Positions 8,208-16,358 of a DNA stretch of 64,000 bases are shown here, piece after piece (within the stretch, counting starts at the first letter, position 1; each line of letters opens with the position of its first letter). Source of the stretch: Bdellovibrionia bacterium. GTDB taxonomy: Bacteria; Bdellovibrionota; Bdellovibrionia; Bdellovibrionales; JAGQZY01. Under the pieces are notes generated by a model that saw only the letters and a program-made list of their open reading frames with translations, had not been told where the DNA came from and searched no databases. Made by a program: the position numbers and the translations under genes. The DNA lies in the NCBI GenBank assembly GCA_030427805.1, contig JAUICP010000002.1, positions 558,001-622,000 on the forward strand. Reading direction: 5' to 3'.

Positions 8208-10094
8208 TTATTCGACGGTGACGGACTTAGCCAGGTTACGGGGCTGGTCAACATCGTGTCCGAGGGCATCGGCCACATGGTAGGCGAGAAGTTGCACTGG
8301 TATCGCTTCTAGAATTGGATTCACACTCCAGTGAGCCTTTGGCAATGAAAGATAGTGTTCCGACATTTCCTTCAGCTCAGTGTTTTCTCCCGTGCCCAAA
8401 GAGATTACGACGCCACCTCGTGCTTTTGCCTCTTGTAGATTACTCACTGACTTTTCGTAGTGCTTATCCGAGGGGACCATCATCATAACGATCATTCGGT
8501 CATCGATGAGTGCAAGAGGGCCGTGTTTCATCTCTCCGGCGGCATAGCCTTCGGCATGCATATAAGCGAGCTCTTTCAGTTTGAGAGCTCCTTCCATGGC
8601 GATTGGGTAATTCACCCCTCTTCCCATATAGAGAAACCCGCGAAAGGTTTTTAGGGTTTTTGCAACCTCTGCAAAAAAGTTATCATAAACTAATACCGAT
8701 TCCATAAGACTCGGCACTGCCACCAGGCTCTGGGTGTACTCTTGCTCTTGAGCTTCGGTGAGCTTACCGCGAACGCGCCCGAGAAACACTGAAAACAAAT
8801 GAAAGACCGAAAGAGTCGATACAAAGGCTTTCGTACTCGCCACGCCAATTTCTACCCCGGCATTCATATAAAGGTGACCATCTGATTCGCGGTCGATGGA
8901 AGAGCGTTTCACATTACAAATTGAAAGGGTTAGGGCTCCCAACTCTTTGACCTGTCTCAATACTGCGAGAGTATCTGCCGTCTCCCCACTTTGCGAAACG
9001 ACAATGACTAACGAATTTCTGGGGATCACAGGATCGCGATAACGGAATTCAGAGGCAATGTCCACTTCGACGGGAATTTCTGCAAAGCTCTCTAATAAAT
9101 ACTCTCCAACCATTCCGGCGTAAAAACTCGTACCACAGGCAACGATGAAAATTCGCTCAATGCCCGACAACTTTTCGATCGTATTTTTTAAATCGTCTTC
9201 GAAATTTAATGAATCCAGTTTTTCGACCGAATCGACACCAAAGCCAACTCGGTTCAGCGCGACTCGATAATTATTGAGGTCAATGTGGGGATCTATCGCT
9301 GCCGCCACTGCCCGCGGTTGCTCAAAAATTTCTTTTAACATGAAATTCTTGTAACCATGTTTTTCCATTTGGTCGGCCGACCAACTTATTTTCACACTCT
9401 CTTTTCGAATAGGAAAACCATTTGCCGAAAAGAACTTCACATCGGTTCCGTCCACTTCGACGACTTCGTCGTCCTCGAGATAAACCACTTCTTGCACGTG
9501 ATCGAGAATAGCTTGCACATCACTTGCAATAATCACTTCTTTACGACTCGATCCCACGACCAAGGGTGGTCCCTCTTTAAAGGCGACGAGTTTATTCGGC
9601 TGGTCTTCACTCACAGCTACGATCGAGTAGGCTCCGCGAATTAAGGGAATAAGACGCTCGACCGCCTTTCTTAAATCCTTAGTCACTTGATATTCTTCGT
9701 TGAGAAGGTGGGCTACCAATTCAGTGTCAGTATCAGAAGCCAACTGGGCTCCGCGACTTTTTAAGTCTTCTTTAATCTCATGAAAATTCTCAATAATTCC
9801 ATTGTGAACAAGGGTGACTGGTCCAACCTTGTGGGGGTGGGCATTTCGCTCCGATGGCTCGCCGTGGGTCGCCCAGCGAGTGTGACCGATCCCAATACGC
9901 CCTGAGAAACTCTCGTTGCTGAGTTTCTCTTCAAGTGCTGAGAGCTTTCCAGAAGCTCGAACTCGTTTAAAAGTTGTTCCATCGTGAATGGCAACCCCAG
10001 CTGAATCATAGCCCCTATATTCGAGGCGCTTTAAACCTCCCAAAAGAACGTCTTTTGGGTCTTTATCACCGAGGTATCCAACTATTCCACACAT
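8208..10094 (-). CDS. glmS: Glutamine-fructose-6-phosphate aminotransferase (isomerizing)
   Basis: 628 residues, slightly longer than E. coli GlmS (609). The N-terminal nucleophile is present (MCGIVGYLG, Cys2 before Met removal), with the glutaminase motifs GHTRWATHG and LVHNGIIEN. Two SIS sugar-isomerase domains follow (CGTSFYAG, SQSGETADT, SICNVKRS, GRGVNYPIAMEGALKLKE) and the C-terminal tail ends DQPRNLAKSVTVE as in the family. It makes glucosamine-6-phosphate from fructose-6-phosphate and glutamine for cell-wall and LPS precursors. It is 48 bp downstream of glmU on the same strand; the two form a glmUS operon. No glmS ribozyme is visible in that short spacer. Confidence 0.97.
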   Translation of the reverse strand: MCGIVGYLGDKDPKDVLLGGLKRLEYRGYDSAGVAIHDGTTFKRVRASGKLSALEEKLSNESFSGRIGIGHTRWATHGEPSERNAHPHKVGPVTLVHNGIIENFHEIKEDLKSRGAQLASDTDTELVAHLLNEEYQVTKDLRKAVERLIPLIRGAYSIVAVSEDQPNKLVAFKEGPPLVVGSSRKEVIIASDVQAILDHVQEVVYLEDDEVVEVDGTDVKFFSANGFPIRKESVKISWSADQMEKHGYKNFMLKEIFEQPRAVAAAIDPHIDLNNYRVALNRVGFGVDSVEKLDSLNFEDDLKNTIEKLSGIERIFIVACGTSFYAGMVGEYLLESFAEIPVEVDIASEFRYRDPVIPRNSLVIVVSQSGETADTLAVLRQVKELGALTLSICNVKRSSIDRESDGHLYMNAGVEIGVASTKAFVSTLSVFHLFSVFLGRVRGKLTEAQEQEYTQSLVAVPSLMESVLVYDNFFAEVAKTLKTFRGFLYMGRGVNYPIAMEGALKLKELAYMHAEGYAAGEMKHGPLALIDDRMIVMMMVPSDKHYEKSVSNLQEAKARGGVVISLGTGENTELKEMSEHYLSLPKAHWSVNPILEAIPVQLLAYHVADALGHDVDQPRNLAKSVTVE

Positions 10095-10142
10095 GGTTTC
10101 TCCTTCATTTTCAACAGGACCGACAAGACTCTAGAGGCAAGG

Positions 10143-11585
10143 TTATTGGGTCGGTCGATCGGAGGAAGTATCACTTTTTTCAGATGAATTTGCTTCATCT
10201 TTACTGCTCTCTTCATCACTTTTTACAGTTTTAACGTAGTTTTCTTTGATGACTTGCTTACCGCGGGCCACAGCGAGGGCCCCGTCGGGTACATCTTTAG
10301 TAATAGTCGATCCCGAGCCAATGACCGCATTATCACCAATGGTTACAGGTGCAATAAACTGCGTATCACTTCCGATAAAGGCATTCTTTCCAATCTGTGT
10401 GCGATACTTCTTTTTGTCGACGGCATAGTTACACGTGATTGTTCCACAGCCAATATTGGTTCCCTCACCGATGTCTGCATCACCGATATAGGTGAGATGT
10501 CCGGCCTTTGCTTTTTTGCCAAAGGTCGCTTTTTTGACTTCAACAAAGTTTCCGATCTGTGCTTCCTCACCTATGATCGCTTCTGGTCGCAATCGAGCAT
10601 AAGGCCCAACAATGGCTCCTTTGTGAACTTCGGCTTTTTCGAAATAGCTACCCGCTCGGACTTGGACCCCATCTCCGATGATAGAATCGGTAATGGAGCA
10701 ATTCGGTTCGACGACACAGTAACTTCCAATTTGCGTAGCTCCGCGCAAATAGGTTCCAGGGTAAAGAACAGTTCCGGGGCCCACACTGACGAAGTCTTCA
10801 ACGTATGTATTTGTGGGATCGATAACGACGACACCTTCATCCATGAGTTCGCCAATTTTTCGCTTAAATATACTTTTGGTCGCTCGAGCCAATTGCTTTT
10901 GCGTATTCACACCGAAGGCAACGCGCGGGCTGGCTTTGATTGCCGAGATGGTATATCCCTCTTCGACCGCCCTCGGAATAATGTCTGTTAAGTAGAATTC
11001 GCCTTGGGCATTGTGATTGTCGATTAAAGGGAGCAAGGCATCTAGAACTTCGGCGTGGGCTACATAGATACCCGTATTTACTTCGTTGATTTTTAATGTC
11101 TCAGCCGATGCATCCGCGACTTCAACAATGGCCTTGAGGTCTCCCATATGACGAACAATTCGTCCCAGCCGGCCGGGATCTTTAACCACAGATGTAACTA
11201 CAGAAACATCAGCTTGATCCGCTTTGAAGTCTTCAAAAATTCTCTTGATGTGACCAGGCTCCAAAAGAGGATGGTCGCCATTGATGATGAGGACCATACC
11301 CTCAATGGATTCTAAGTCAGCAGACTTCACGGCATCTGCTGTTCCCAATTGCTTTTCTTGTTTATAACAGCCAACACCGAGGGGCTCGAGAACCTGCCTC
11401 ACCAATTTTTCAGAGTATCCAACGACGGCTCTGACTTCTGTAGCGCCTGCTTCTTTAGCGCAGTTTACAACTCGTTGAATCATAGGATATCCCGCAACGG
11501 GATGGAGAACCTTGGGCAACGGCGATTTCATGCGTGTGCCCTGGCCGGCAGCTAATATTATTGTAGTAAATTCTAACTGTGACAT
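10143..11585 (-). CDS. glmU: Bifunctional GlmU (GlcN-1-P acetyltransferase / UDP-GlcNAc pyrophosphorylase)
   Basis: The frame is open to 11663, but homology to the nucleotidyltransferase starts at MSQLEFTTIILAAGQGTR, so the start is the ATG at 11583-11585 (480 aa). The N-terminal Rossmann domain has LAAGQGTRMKSPLPKVLHP; the C-terminal half shows the hexapeptide-repeat left-handed helix (for example GDGVQVRAGSYFEKAEVHKGAIVGP, cut by me into its repeats: IGDG, VRAG, KGAI, and so on). It produces UDP-GlcNAc for peptidoglycan and LPS. The last ~35 residues are a Ser/Glu/Lys/Asp-rich tail (KSDEESSKDEANSSEK) absent from most GlmU proteins. It is transcribed with glmS. Confidence 0.95.
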   Translation of the reverse strand: MSQLEFTTIILAAGQGTRMKSPLPKVLHPVAGYPMIQRVVNCAKEAGATEVRAVVGYSEKLVRQVLEPLGVGCYKQEKQLGTADAVKSADLESIEGMVLIINGDHPLLEPGHIKRIFEDFKADQADVSVVTSVVKDPGRLGRIVRHMGDLKAIVEVADASAETLKINEVNTGIYVAHAEVLDALLPLIDNHNAQGEFYLTDIIPRAVEEGYTISAIKASPRVAFGVNTQKQLARATKSIFKRKIGELMDEGVVVIDPTNTYVEDFVSVGPGTVLYPGTYLRGATQIGSYCVVEPNCSITDSIIGDGVQVRAGSYFEKAEVHKGAIVGPYARLRPEAIIGEEAQIGNFVEVKKATFGKKAKAGHLTYIGDADIGEGTNIGCGTITCNYAVDKKKYRTQIGKNAFIGSDTQFIAPVTIGDNAVIGSGSTITKDVPDGALAVARGKQVIKENYVKTVKSDEESSKDEANSSEKSDTSSDRPTQ

Positions 11586-11640
11586 GGAAGCACAGTAAGC
11601 TCCACTCGACAACTTGGTCAAGAAGACCTTAAATGTTCTT

Positions 11641-12345
11641 ATGGTAGTTAACACAGTTTTCAAAGATATTTTGTGCCGCTCGAACGAAGGGCGAGAAATT
11701 CCATTTTTTAGCTCACACCATCTGCAAGAACTTGAGAGTCTAGCCCCGGTTATGATCCTCGGAGGAATTCACGGTGACGAGCCCGAAGGAGTGGAACTCG
11801 CCCAAAAATCTCTAGCCTGGCTCCAGTCCGCCACCCAAGCCTCTGAAGAATTGGTTCCCTGGTTTGCCCTGCCCTGCCTCAACCCCGATGGCTATGAAAA
11901 AAATCAAAGAGTTAACGGAAGAGGTGTCGACCTCAATCGGAATTACCCTTCTAAAAGCTGGTCCCCTGAGGCTAAAAAGCCACGCTATAACCCAGGCCCT
12001 AAACCTGGCAGTGAAATTGAGATTTCTTCACTTTGTGAGATGATCCTGCGCTTGAAACCGCGCCTCATTATCCATTGTCATTCGTGGGAACCCTGTATTG
12101 TCGCCACTGGAAAACCTGCCTATGCTGACGCACACCGTCTTGGGGAGAGCTGCGGCTATGAAGTCATCGAACACATTGGTTATGATACTCCCGGCAGCCT
12201 CAGCGAGTTTGGCTGGCATGACCATCAGATCCCAATCATCTGTATCGAAGAAAAGGAAGGGACTGCCCTTGACCAGGTTTGGCCCCACTTCGAAAATGGG
12301 ATAAAAGAAATTTTTAGGGATTCTTCTAATAGGCAGGTTGAATGA
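11641..12345 (+). CDS. M14-family zinc peptidase, murein-peptide-amidase-like (MpaA type)
   Basis: I use the ATG at 11641 (234 aa); an in-frame TTG at 11614 is an alternative. Zinc ligands are seen as H-x2-E in GGIHGDEPEG and a later His in IIHCHSW. The substrate-binding DLNRNYP and a catalytic Glu in ICIEEKEG are in the usual order. The small size and lack of a signal peptide fit cytoplasmic MpaA, which removes meso-DAP from recycled murein tripeptide, rather than secreted carboxypeptidases. That fits its place beside glmU, from which it diverges with a spacer under 60 bp. The stop overlaps the start of the HAD gene as ATGA, so they are coupled. Confidence 0.8.
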   Translation: MVVNTVFKDILCRSNEGREIPFFSSHHLQELESLAPVMILGGIHGDEPEGVELAQKSLAWLQSATQASEELVPWFALPCLNPDGYEKNQRVNGRGVDLNRNYPSKSWSPEAKKPRYNPGPKPGSEIEISSLCEMILRLKPRLIIHCHSWEPCIVATGKPAYADAHRLGESCGYEVIEHIGYDTPGSLSEFGWHDHQIPIICIEEKEGTALDQVWPHFENGIKEIFRDSSNRQVE

Positions 12346-13037
12346 ATGTTATCGCATTTGATTTAGACGACACTCTTTTAGATACGAGTAGCTGTTTGCT
12401 TCCCGTAGCCACAGCGGAGAGTTGTCAGGCCATGATGGGAGCCGGTCTGCAATGCTCCCAAGATGAGTGCCAAAAGAAAAGAAAAGAAATTGCTCAAACC
12501 GACCCCAGAAATTCAATTTTCGAAAGCTTAGCTCTTGCACTCCAACCGGAGCTTTCCGGAGACAGTCAACTTCTCAACAATATCGTCGAGGCCGGAAAAA
12601 GGGCTTTTTACGAAAGAGAAGTGAATGACCCACTTGTTCTTTGCGACGGCGCTCTCGAAGTTTTGCAAGAGTGTTTTAACAAGTACGATTTATTCTTAGT
12701 TTCTGCTGGCGACCGGAATACGCAAAATCAAAAAATTGATAATTTGGGAATTCGAAACTTTTTTAAGGACTGCCTCATTGCCGACCCCAAAGAAAATATG
12801 AGTAAGCTTGAGTGTTTTCAGACTATTTTAAATATCTACCCAAAGCTTGAACCAAATCAATTCTTAAGTGTTGGCAACCGCCTCGACACAGATATAGGTC
12901 ATGCTAAGCAATTGGGGTGGAAAACTTGCTACATGAAATATGGTGAATATGTTAACATGACCCCGGTTAATGATTTTGAAAAACCTGATTTTCAAATAAA
13001 AGGGATTCACCAATTAACAAAAGTATGTCAACTCTAA
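12342..13037 (+). CDS. HAD-superfamily hydrolase (HAD-IA type phosphatase)
   Basis: 231 residues. Motif I is DLDDTLLDT at the N-terminus (nucleophile Asp and acid/base Asp), motif II is the Ser of LVSAGD, motif III is a Lys near 140-150, and motif IV is SVGNRLDTDIGHA. A helical cap sits between motifs I and II (about 20-95), with several Cys residues. The substrate is unknown; small phosphorylated metabolites are typical. It overlaps the M14 gene by 4 bp upstream and the sensor kinase gene by 13 bp downstream, so three unrelated-looking genes form one transcript. Confidence 0.8.
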   Translation: MNVIAFDLDDTLLDTSSCLLPVATAESCQAMMGAGLQCSQDECQKKRKEIAQTDPRNSIFESLALALQPELSGDSQLLNNIVEAGKRAFYEREVNDPLVLCDGALEVLQECFNKYDLFLVSAGDRNTQNQKIDNLGIRNFFKDCLIADPKENMSKLECFQTILNIYPKLEPNQFLSVGNRLDTDIGHAKQLGWKTCYMKYGEYVNMTPVNDFEKPDFQIKGIHQLTKVCQL

Positions 13038-14917
13038 CTTCCAGCGTCCTGCTCGTAGAACATCCGCAGCCAGAAAATGTGACCTTTGGTTCTGACTTTA
13101 CCAATTTAAGTGATGCCCTTTCGAATATTGAAAACGGACAATATTCGGTGGTGGCCCTCCCCATAATTGAAAAAAAGGTAGATGAACTTTCTCAACTCCT
13201 TAGTGAAATTCAAAAAAAAGACCCAGATACATTAAATATTCTCGTTTACGATGGAGCACCATCTGAAAAAATAATTCAATTAATGGCACTGGGTGAAGTC
13301 TATCGGCTTGTGGAATCCTACCATTCAGAAGATTTCGAAAAGGCCGTTCAAGAATCCTTAGAGCAGTACAACCTTAAAAAACAAAACGAGCAGATGCTCA
13401 AACTTGTACAAGAACAAAACGAACGATTAACTAAACTTTCTCAAGATCTCGAGTCGCGAGTTTCGAAAAGGCAAAAGTCTCTCCGACAATCCCAGCAGAG
13501 GTTGCTCGATACAAATCAAAGGGTTATTGCCCTCCACAACACCCTCTTGGTGGTCTATCGCTCTAAATCGATTACCGAAATGGAAAGCCAAGTTACTGAA
13601 GCTCTAAATACCGTTCTTGACCTGAGTTGGATCAAAATTGTTTTCTCACAGGCCCAAGAGCAATCCTTGAACCGTATCAACTCCCAACAATTCAGTACCT
13701 TGAGAGTCCCACTTTTTAAAAGCAATGATCATATTGGCGCTATTTATTTTGCTAGAAAACCCCAGCAGCCTTTTTTAAAGGATGAAACGAATTTTTTAAA
13801 ACAAGTGGCAGAAGGTGTTTCACTGGCCATCGATCGCACATCGAAGCTTCAACAGAGTGAAACCCTTAAACAACAATGGGAAACCACCTTTGATGCCATC
13901 TCTAGCCCCGTGTCTTTAATTACGGAGGACTATATTGTTTCTCGCGCCAATAAAGCTTTTGCCGATCGGTCGCACCAAGAAATCGGAAAAATACTCGGAA
14001 AAAAATGCTACGCCGTTCTCTTCGATCGAAAAGATGTTTGTCGCAATTGTAAGTTGGGTAAATCATTTAAACTCAAGGCTCTCGATAAGGATGAGGGTAT
14101 TCAGCAAATCTATCGCGTACAGAGTCAATCGCTACCGTTTCGGTTTGCCGACAAAAAAGTTTTCTTTAATATATACTCCGATCAGTCCGAACAACTTCGC
14201 CTTGAACAGCAAGTTCTTGAATCGGCAAAGTTGGCAGAGCTGGGGACCATCGGAAGCTCTATTGCCCACGAGTTAAATAATCCTCTAGGGGGAATGCTCA
14301 ACTTTATTCAGCTCATTAAAATGGATCTGAATGGTAGTGAAGACTATTACGCAGACATTGAAGAAATGGAAAAGGGCGCAGAGAAGTGTAAAGAAATCAT
14401 TCAAAACCTTCTCGGATTTACGAGGCGTGCTGACCTGAACGAATTTAAAGAAAATGATGTCAGAGAAATAGTCGAACAAGCCCTAAAAATTACCGAAATA
14501 CAAACTCGCGCACTCGGAATTAAAACTTTTACCGAAGAACCTAAAGATGCGGTTCTTTTTAAAGTTCAATTCAACCTTCTTTCCCAGGCGATCAGAAATA
14601 TTTTACAGAATGCTCAAGAGGCGATCATAGAAAGAAAGAGCATCGATACAAGTTTTGAGGGTGTTATTAGTGTCAGCATTTCAGAAACAGCAAGAGGCAT
14701 CTTTATTAGTATCAGTGACAATGGCATTCCATTAGCGCCCGACTCTATTGAGCAAATCTTCAACCCTCTTTTCACAACAAAAGGCGAAAGCCACACGGGA
14801 ATAGGCTTATCAATCACTCAACAAATTATTGAGTCTCTTGGCGGCAGAATTGAAGTTGAAACTAAAGACGATGAGAAGATATTTTTAGTTATACTTCCCA
14901 AAGTAAAAGGAACTTAA
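13025..14917 (+). CDS. NtrB-like histidine kinase with N-terminal pseudo-receiver, GAF and PAS domains
   Basis: 630 residues, no membrane segments. Residues 1-120 have the alternating pattern of a receiver domain, but the position of the phospho-accepting Asp reads VVALPIIEK, so Asp is missing. A coiled coil follows (about 115-175), then a GAF-like domain (about 180-285), and a PAS domain (about 290-400) holding the Cys pair CRNCKLGK. HisKA carries LGTIGSSIAHELNNPLGG and the HATPase has LLSQAIRNILQNAQEA, ISDNGIP and TGIGLSITQQI. The kinase core is of the NtrB/HWE-independent class that pairs with NtrC-type regulators; such a regulator starts 1.4 kb downstream on the same strand. The Cys-containing PAS could bind metal or sense redox, which is inference. 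Confidence 0.87.
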   Translation: MSTLTSSVLLVEHPQPENVTFGSDFTNLSDALSNIENGQYSVVALPIIEKKVDELSQLLSEIQKKDPDTLNILVYDGAPSEKIIQLMALGEVYRLVESYHSEDFEKAVQESLEQYNLKKQNEQMLKLVQEQNERLTKLSQDLESRVSKRQKSLRQSQQRLLDTNQRVIALHNTLLVVYRSKSITEMESQVTEALNTVLDLSWIKIVFSQAQEQSLNRINSQQFSTLRVPLFKSNDHIGAIYFARKPQQPFLKDETNFLKQVAEGVSLAIDRTSKLQQSETLKQQWETTFDAISSPVSLITEDYIVSRANKAFADRSHQEIGKILGKKCYAVLFDRKDVCRNCKLGKSFKLKALDKDEGIQQIYRVQSQSLPFRFADKKVFFNIYSDQSEQLRLEQQVLESAKLAELGTIGSSIAHELNNPLGGMLNFIQLIKMDLNGSEDYYADIEEMEKGAEKCKEIIQNLLGFTRRADLNEFKENDVREIVEQALKITEIQTRALGIKTFTEEPKDAVLFKVQFNLLSQAIRNILQNAQEAIIERKSIDTSFEGVISVSISETARGIFISISDNGIPLAPDSIEQIFNPLFTTKGESHTGIGLSITQQIIESLGGRIEVETKDDEKIFLVILPKVKGT

Positions 14918-14918
14918 T

Positions 14919-15230
14919 GTGAATTTGTTTAGAGTATCCTGCATTGTATCTTCAGTATTTTTACTGATTTTTCTCGTTCTTACGACTATGGACCCCCAAT
15001 TCACTTTTGCTCGAATCGCTTTTTACTTGTTTGGCTTTTTTAGTCTTATTGTAACTCCAGCCATTTTCCTCATTAAAAAACGGGATTCTTCGGTGTTCTT
15101 TAGAAGTCTCGCCATTTCCATGGCTTTGATTTTTGTAGGACTATTTTTCTACTTGTCGACAAGTAGACTGACTTCGAATTCACCAACGGAGTTCACTCCC
15201 CCGACTGATGAGTCTGAGTTAGCCGAGTAA
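14919..15230 (+). CDS. Small membrane protein with three predicted TM helices
   Basis: 103 residues starting at GTG one base after the kinase stop. Hydrophobic segments lie near 5-24, 32-53 and 62-81, followed by a short acidic tail (PPTDESELAE). There is no recognisable domain. The tight spacing suggests translation coupled to the kinase, so it could be an accessory membrane partner, though nothing in its sequence shows that. Confidence 0.65.
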   Translation: MNLFRVSCIVSSVFLLIFLVLTTMDPQFTFARIAFYLFGFFSLIVTPAIFLIKKRDSSVFFRSLAISMALIFVGLFFYLSTSRLTSNSPTEFTPPTDESELAE

Positions 15231-15383
15231 AGTGTTAAATTATTCAACGTTTTAATCTACTTGTAGAAAACACTTTGACTACAAATTGGGCGCAAAACAA
15301 AAACTTCGAAATTATTAAATCAAAACGATCCTATTGAGAGAGAAAAGCTCTAAATCCCAGTAAAGAGCCGATAAAATTGGTTT

Positions 15384-16043
15384 ATGAGGCATATAGCAAT
15401 ATTGGCACTTCTCAATTTAATACTGATCGGATCGACGGCTTGTCAGAACAAGTCCGAGCCAGATTCTTTTAACAGTCTCGAAGCTCCACAAATAGAAGCA
15501 CTCTCAGGGCCGATTACGAGCCAAGAAATATTGGATAACTTTACTCTCGACTCTGAACAAGAAAAATTGGTTAAGGATGTTCTAGCCTCCAAACAAGATT
15601 CCGGTCACATACTATTTACCAGCGAGGAAGGGACGCAGATTATCCGCTTTTTTCTGCCACAAGAAATGAATGGGAGTATCTGGGACTATAACGTCAGCAC
15701 CTTTTACCTCACTCCCGATCAGCGCATAGCCGGAACTGAATATTTATTTTTGATTCTAGAGGATTCAACTTTAGTTGATTTGGCGAACCCTTCTCAACTC
15801 CTCCCCTATCTTATTCGACTTGATTCATTGAGTTTAGCGACCTTCCTGGCAGAACTCAGTGGCTTTAGAGATATCAATGGTACGGTCTACTATTCATCAA
15901 ACGAAAAGGAATGGCTACTTGTTAAAAGAGGCTGCCAAGGTACAGAGTTTCAAAGCTTTCTTATGCAGATTGATAAAGCGAATTTTAGTTTTGTTCTCAG
16001 TAGAAAAAACTATGAAGATGATTCTCTTCGCAGTTGTAATTAA
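15384..16043 (+). CDS. Unknown lipoprotein
   Basis: 219 residues beginning with a lipoprotein signal peptide (lipobox GSTAC, Cys at about 20). The mature protein is acidic with no repeats or recognised domain. Two Cys near the C-terminus (RGCQG and LRSCN) could form a disulfide. It sits between the kinase and the NtrC-type regulator, separated by 153 bp upstream and 315 bp downstream, so it may be a separate transcription unit. Confidence 0.65.
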   Translation: MRHIAILALLNLILIGSTACQNKSEPDSFNSLEAPQIEALSGPITSQEILDNFTLDSEQEKLVKDVLASKQDSGHILFTSEEGTQIIRFFLPQEMNGSIWDYNVSTFYLTPDQRIAGTEYLFLILEDSTLVDLANPSQLLPYLIRLDSLSLATFLAELSGFRDINGTVYYSSNEKEWLLVKRGCQGTEFQSFLMQIDKANFSFVLSRKNYEDDSLRSCN

Positions 16044-16221
16044 GGCCTCAAAAATTTGACTTCAAAAAATTGACTGTCATTTTTTTGAAACCCGGCAAGG
16101 CTTGACCTAGACCCTCGTTCAGAGCTTTCATTTCATTTCCTTAAGATTTTAAGAAGAAAAAAACTAGCCGTTCTCTATGTCCAGTTTTGGTTGAGGTCAG
16201 CCAAACAATTGACGCCTGAAT

Positions 16222-16250
16222 TTGACACAGTCAAAAAACTTACTTAGCCT
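16222..16250 (+). promoter_or_regulatory. Possible sigma-70 promoter for the NtrC-type regulator
   Basis: TTGACA at 16222-16227 is followed after 17 bp by TAGCCT at 16245-16250. The -35 is perfect and the -10 is weak. It lies about 110 bp upstream of the regulator start, and just upstream of a direct repeat that could be an activator or repressor site. Confidence 0.35.
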
Positions 16251-16260
16251 GTAACAGTAG

Positions 16261-16293
16261 AGCAAGCACAACTGAGTTCACCAGCAAGCACAA
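16261..16293. repeat. Two direct repeats spaced by two helical turns
   Basis: AGCAAGCACAA occurs at 16261-16271 and again at 16283-16293, a start-to-start distance of 22 bp. The copies face the same side of the helix, just after the putative promoter and 65-100 bp before the NtrC-type regulator gene. This arrangement suits binding of a protein dimer or autoregulation. The rest of 16044-16358 shows no gene. Confidence 0.4.
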
Positions 16294-16358
16294 TTAAGTA
16301 TTCGTAATAACAGGTTAATTTCAGGACGAAATCAGCCTAAAAGCGCAGGAAGGAATCC

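Noticed and set aside
10254-10991. 245-codon open frame antisense to glmU
   Set aside because: It mirrors the hexapeptide-repeat region of glmU, where repetitive codons keep the opposite frames open; no RBS or family match.
15367-15374. Exact GCCGATAA (sigma-28 -10 box)
   Set aside because: The nearest TAAA is at a 12-bp spacing and the lipoprotein ATG follows only 10 bp later; a chance match.
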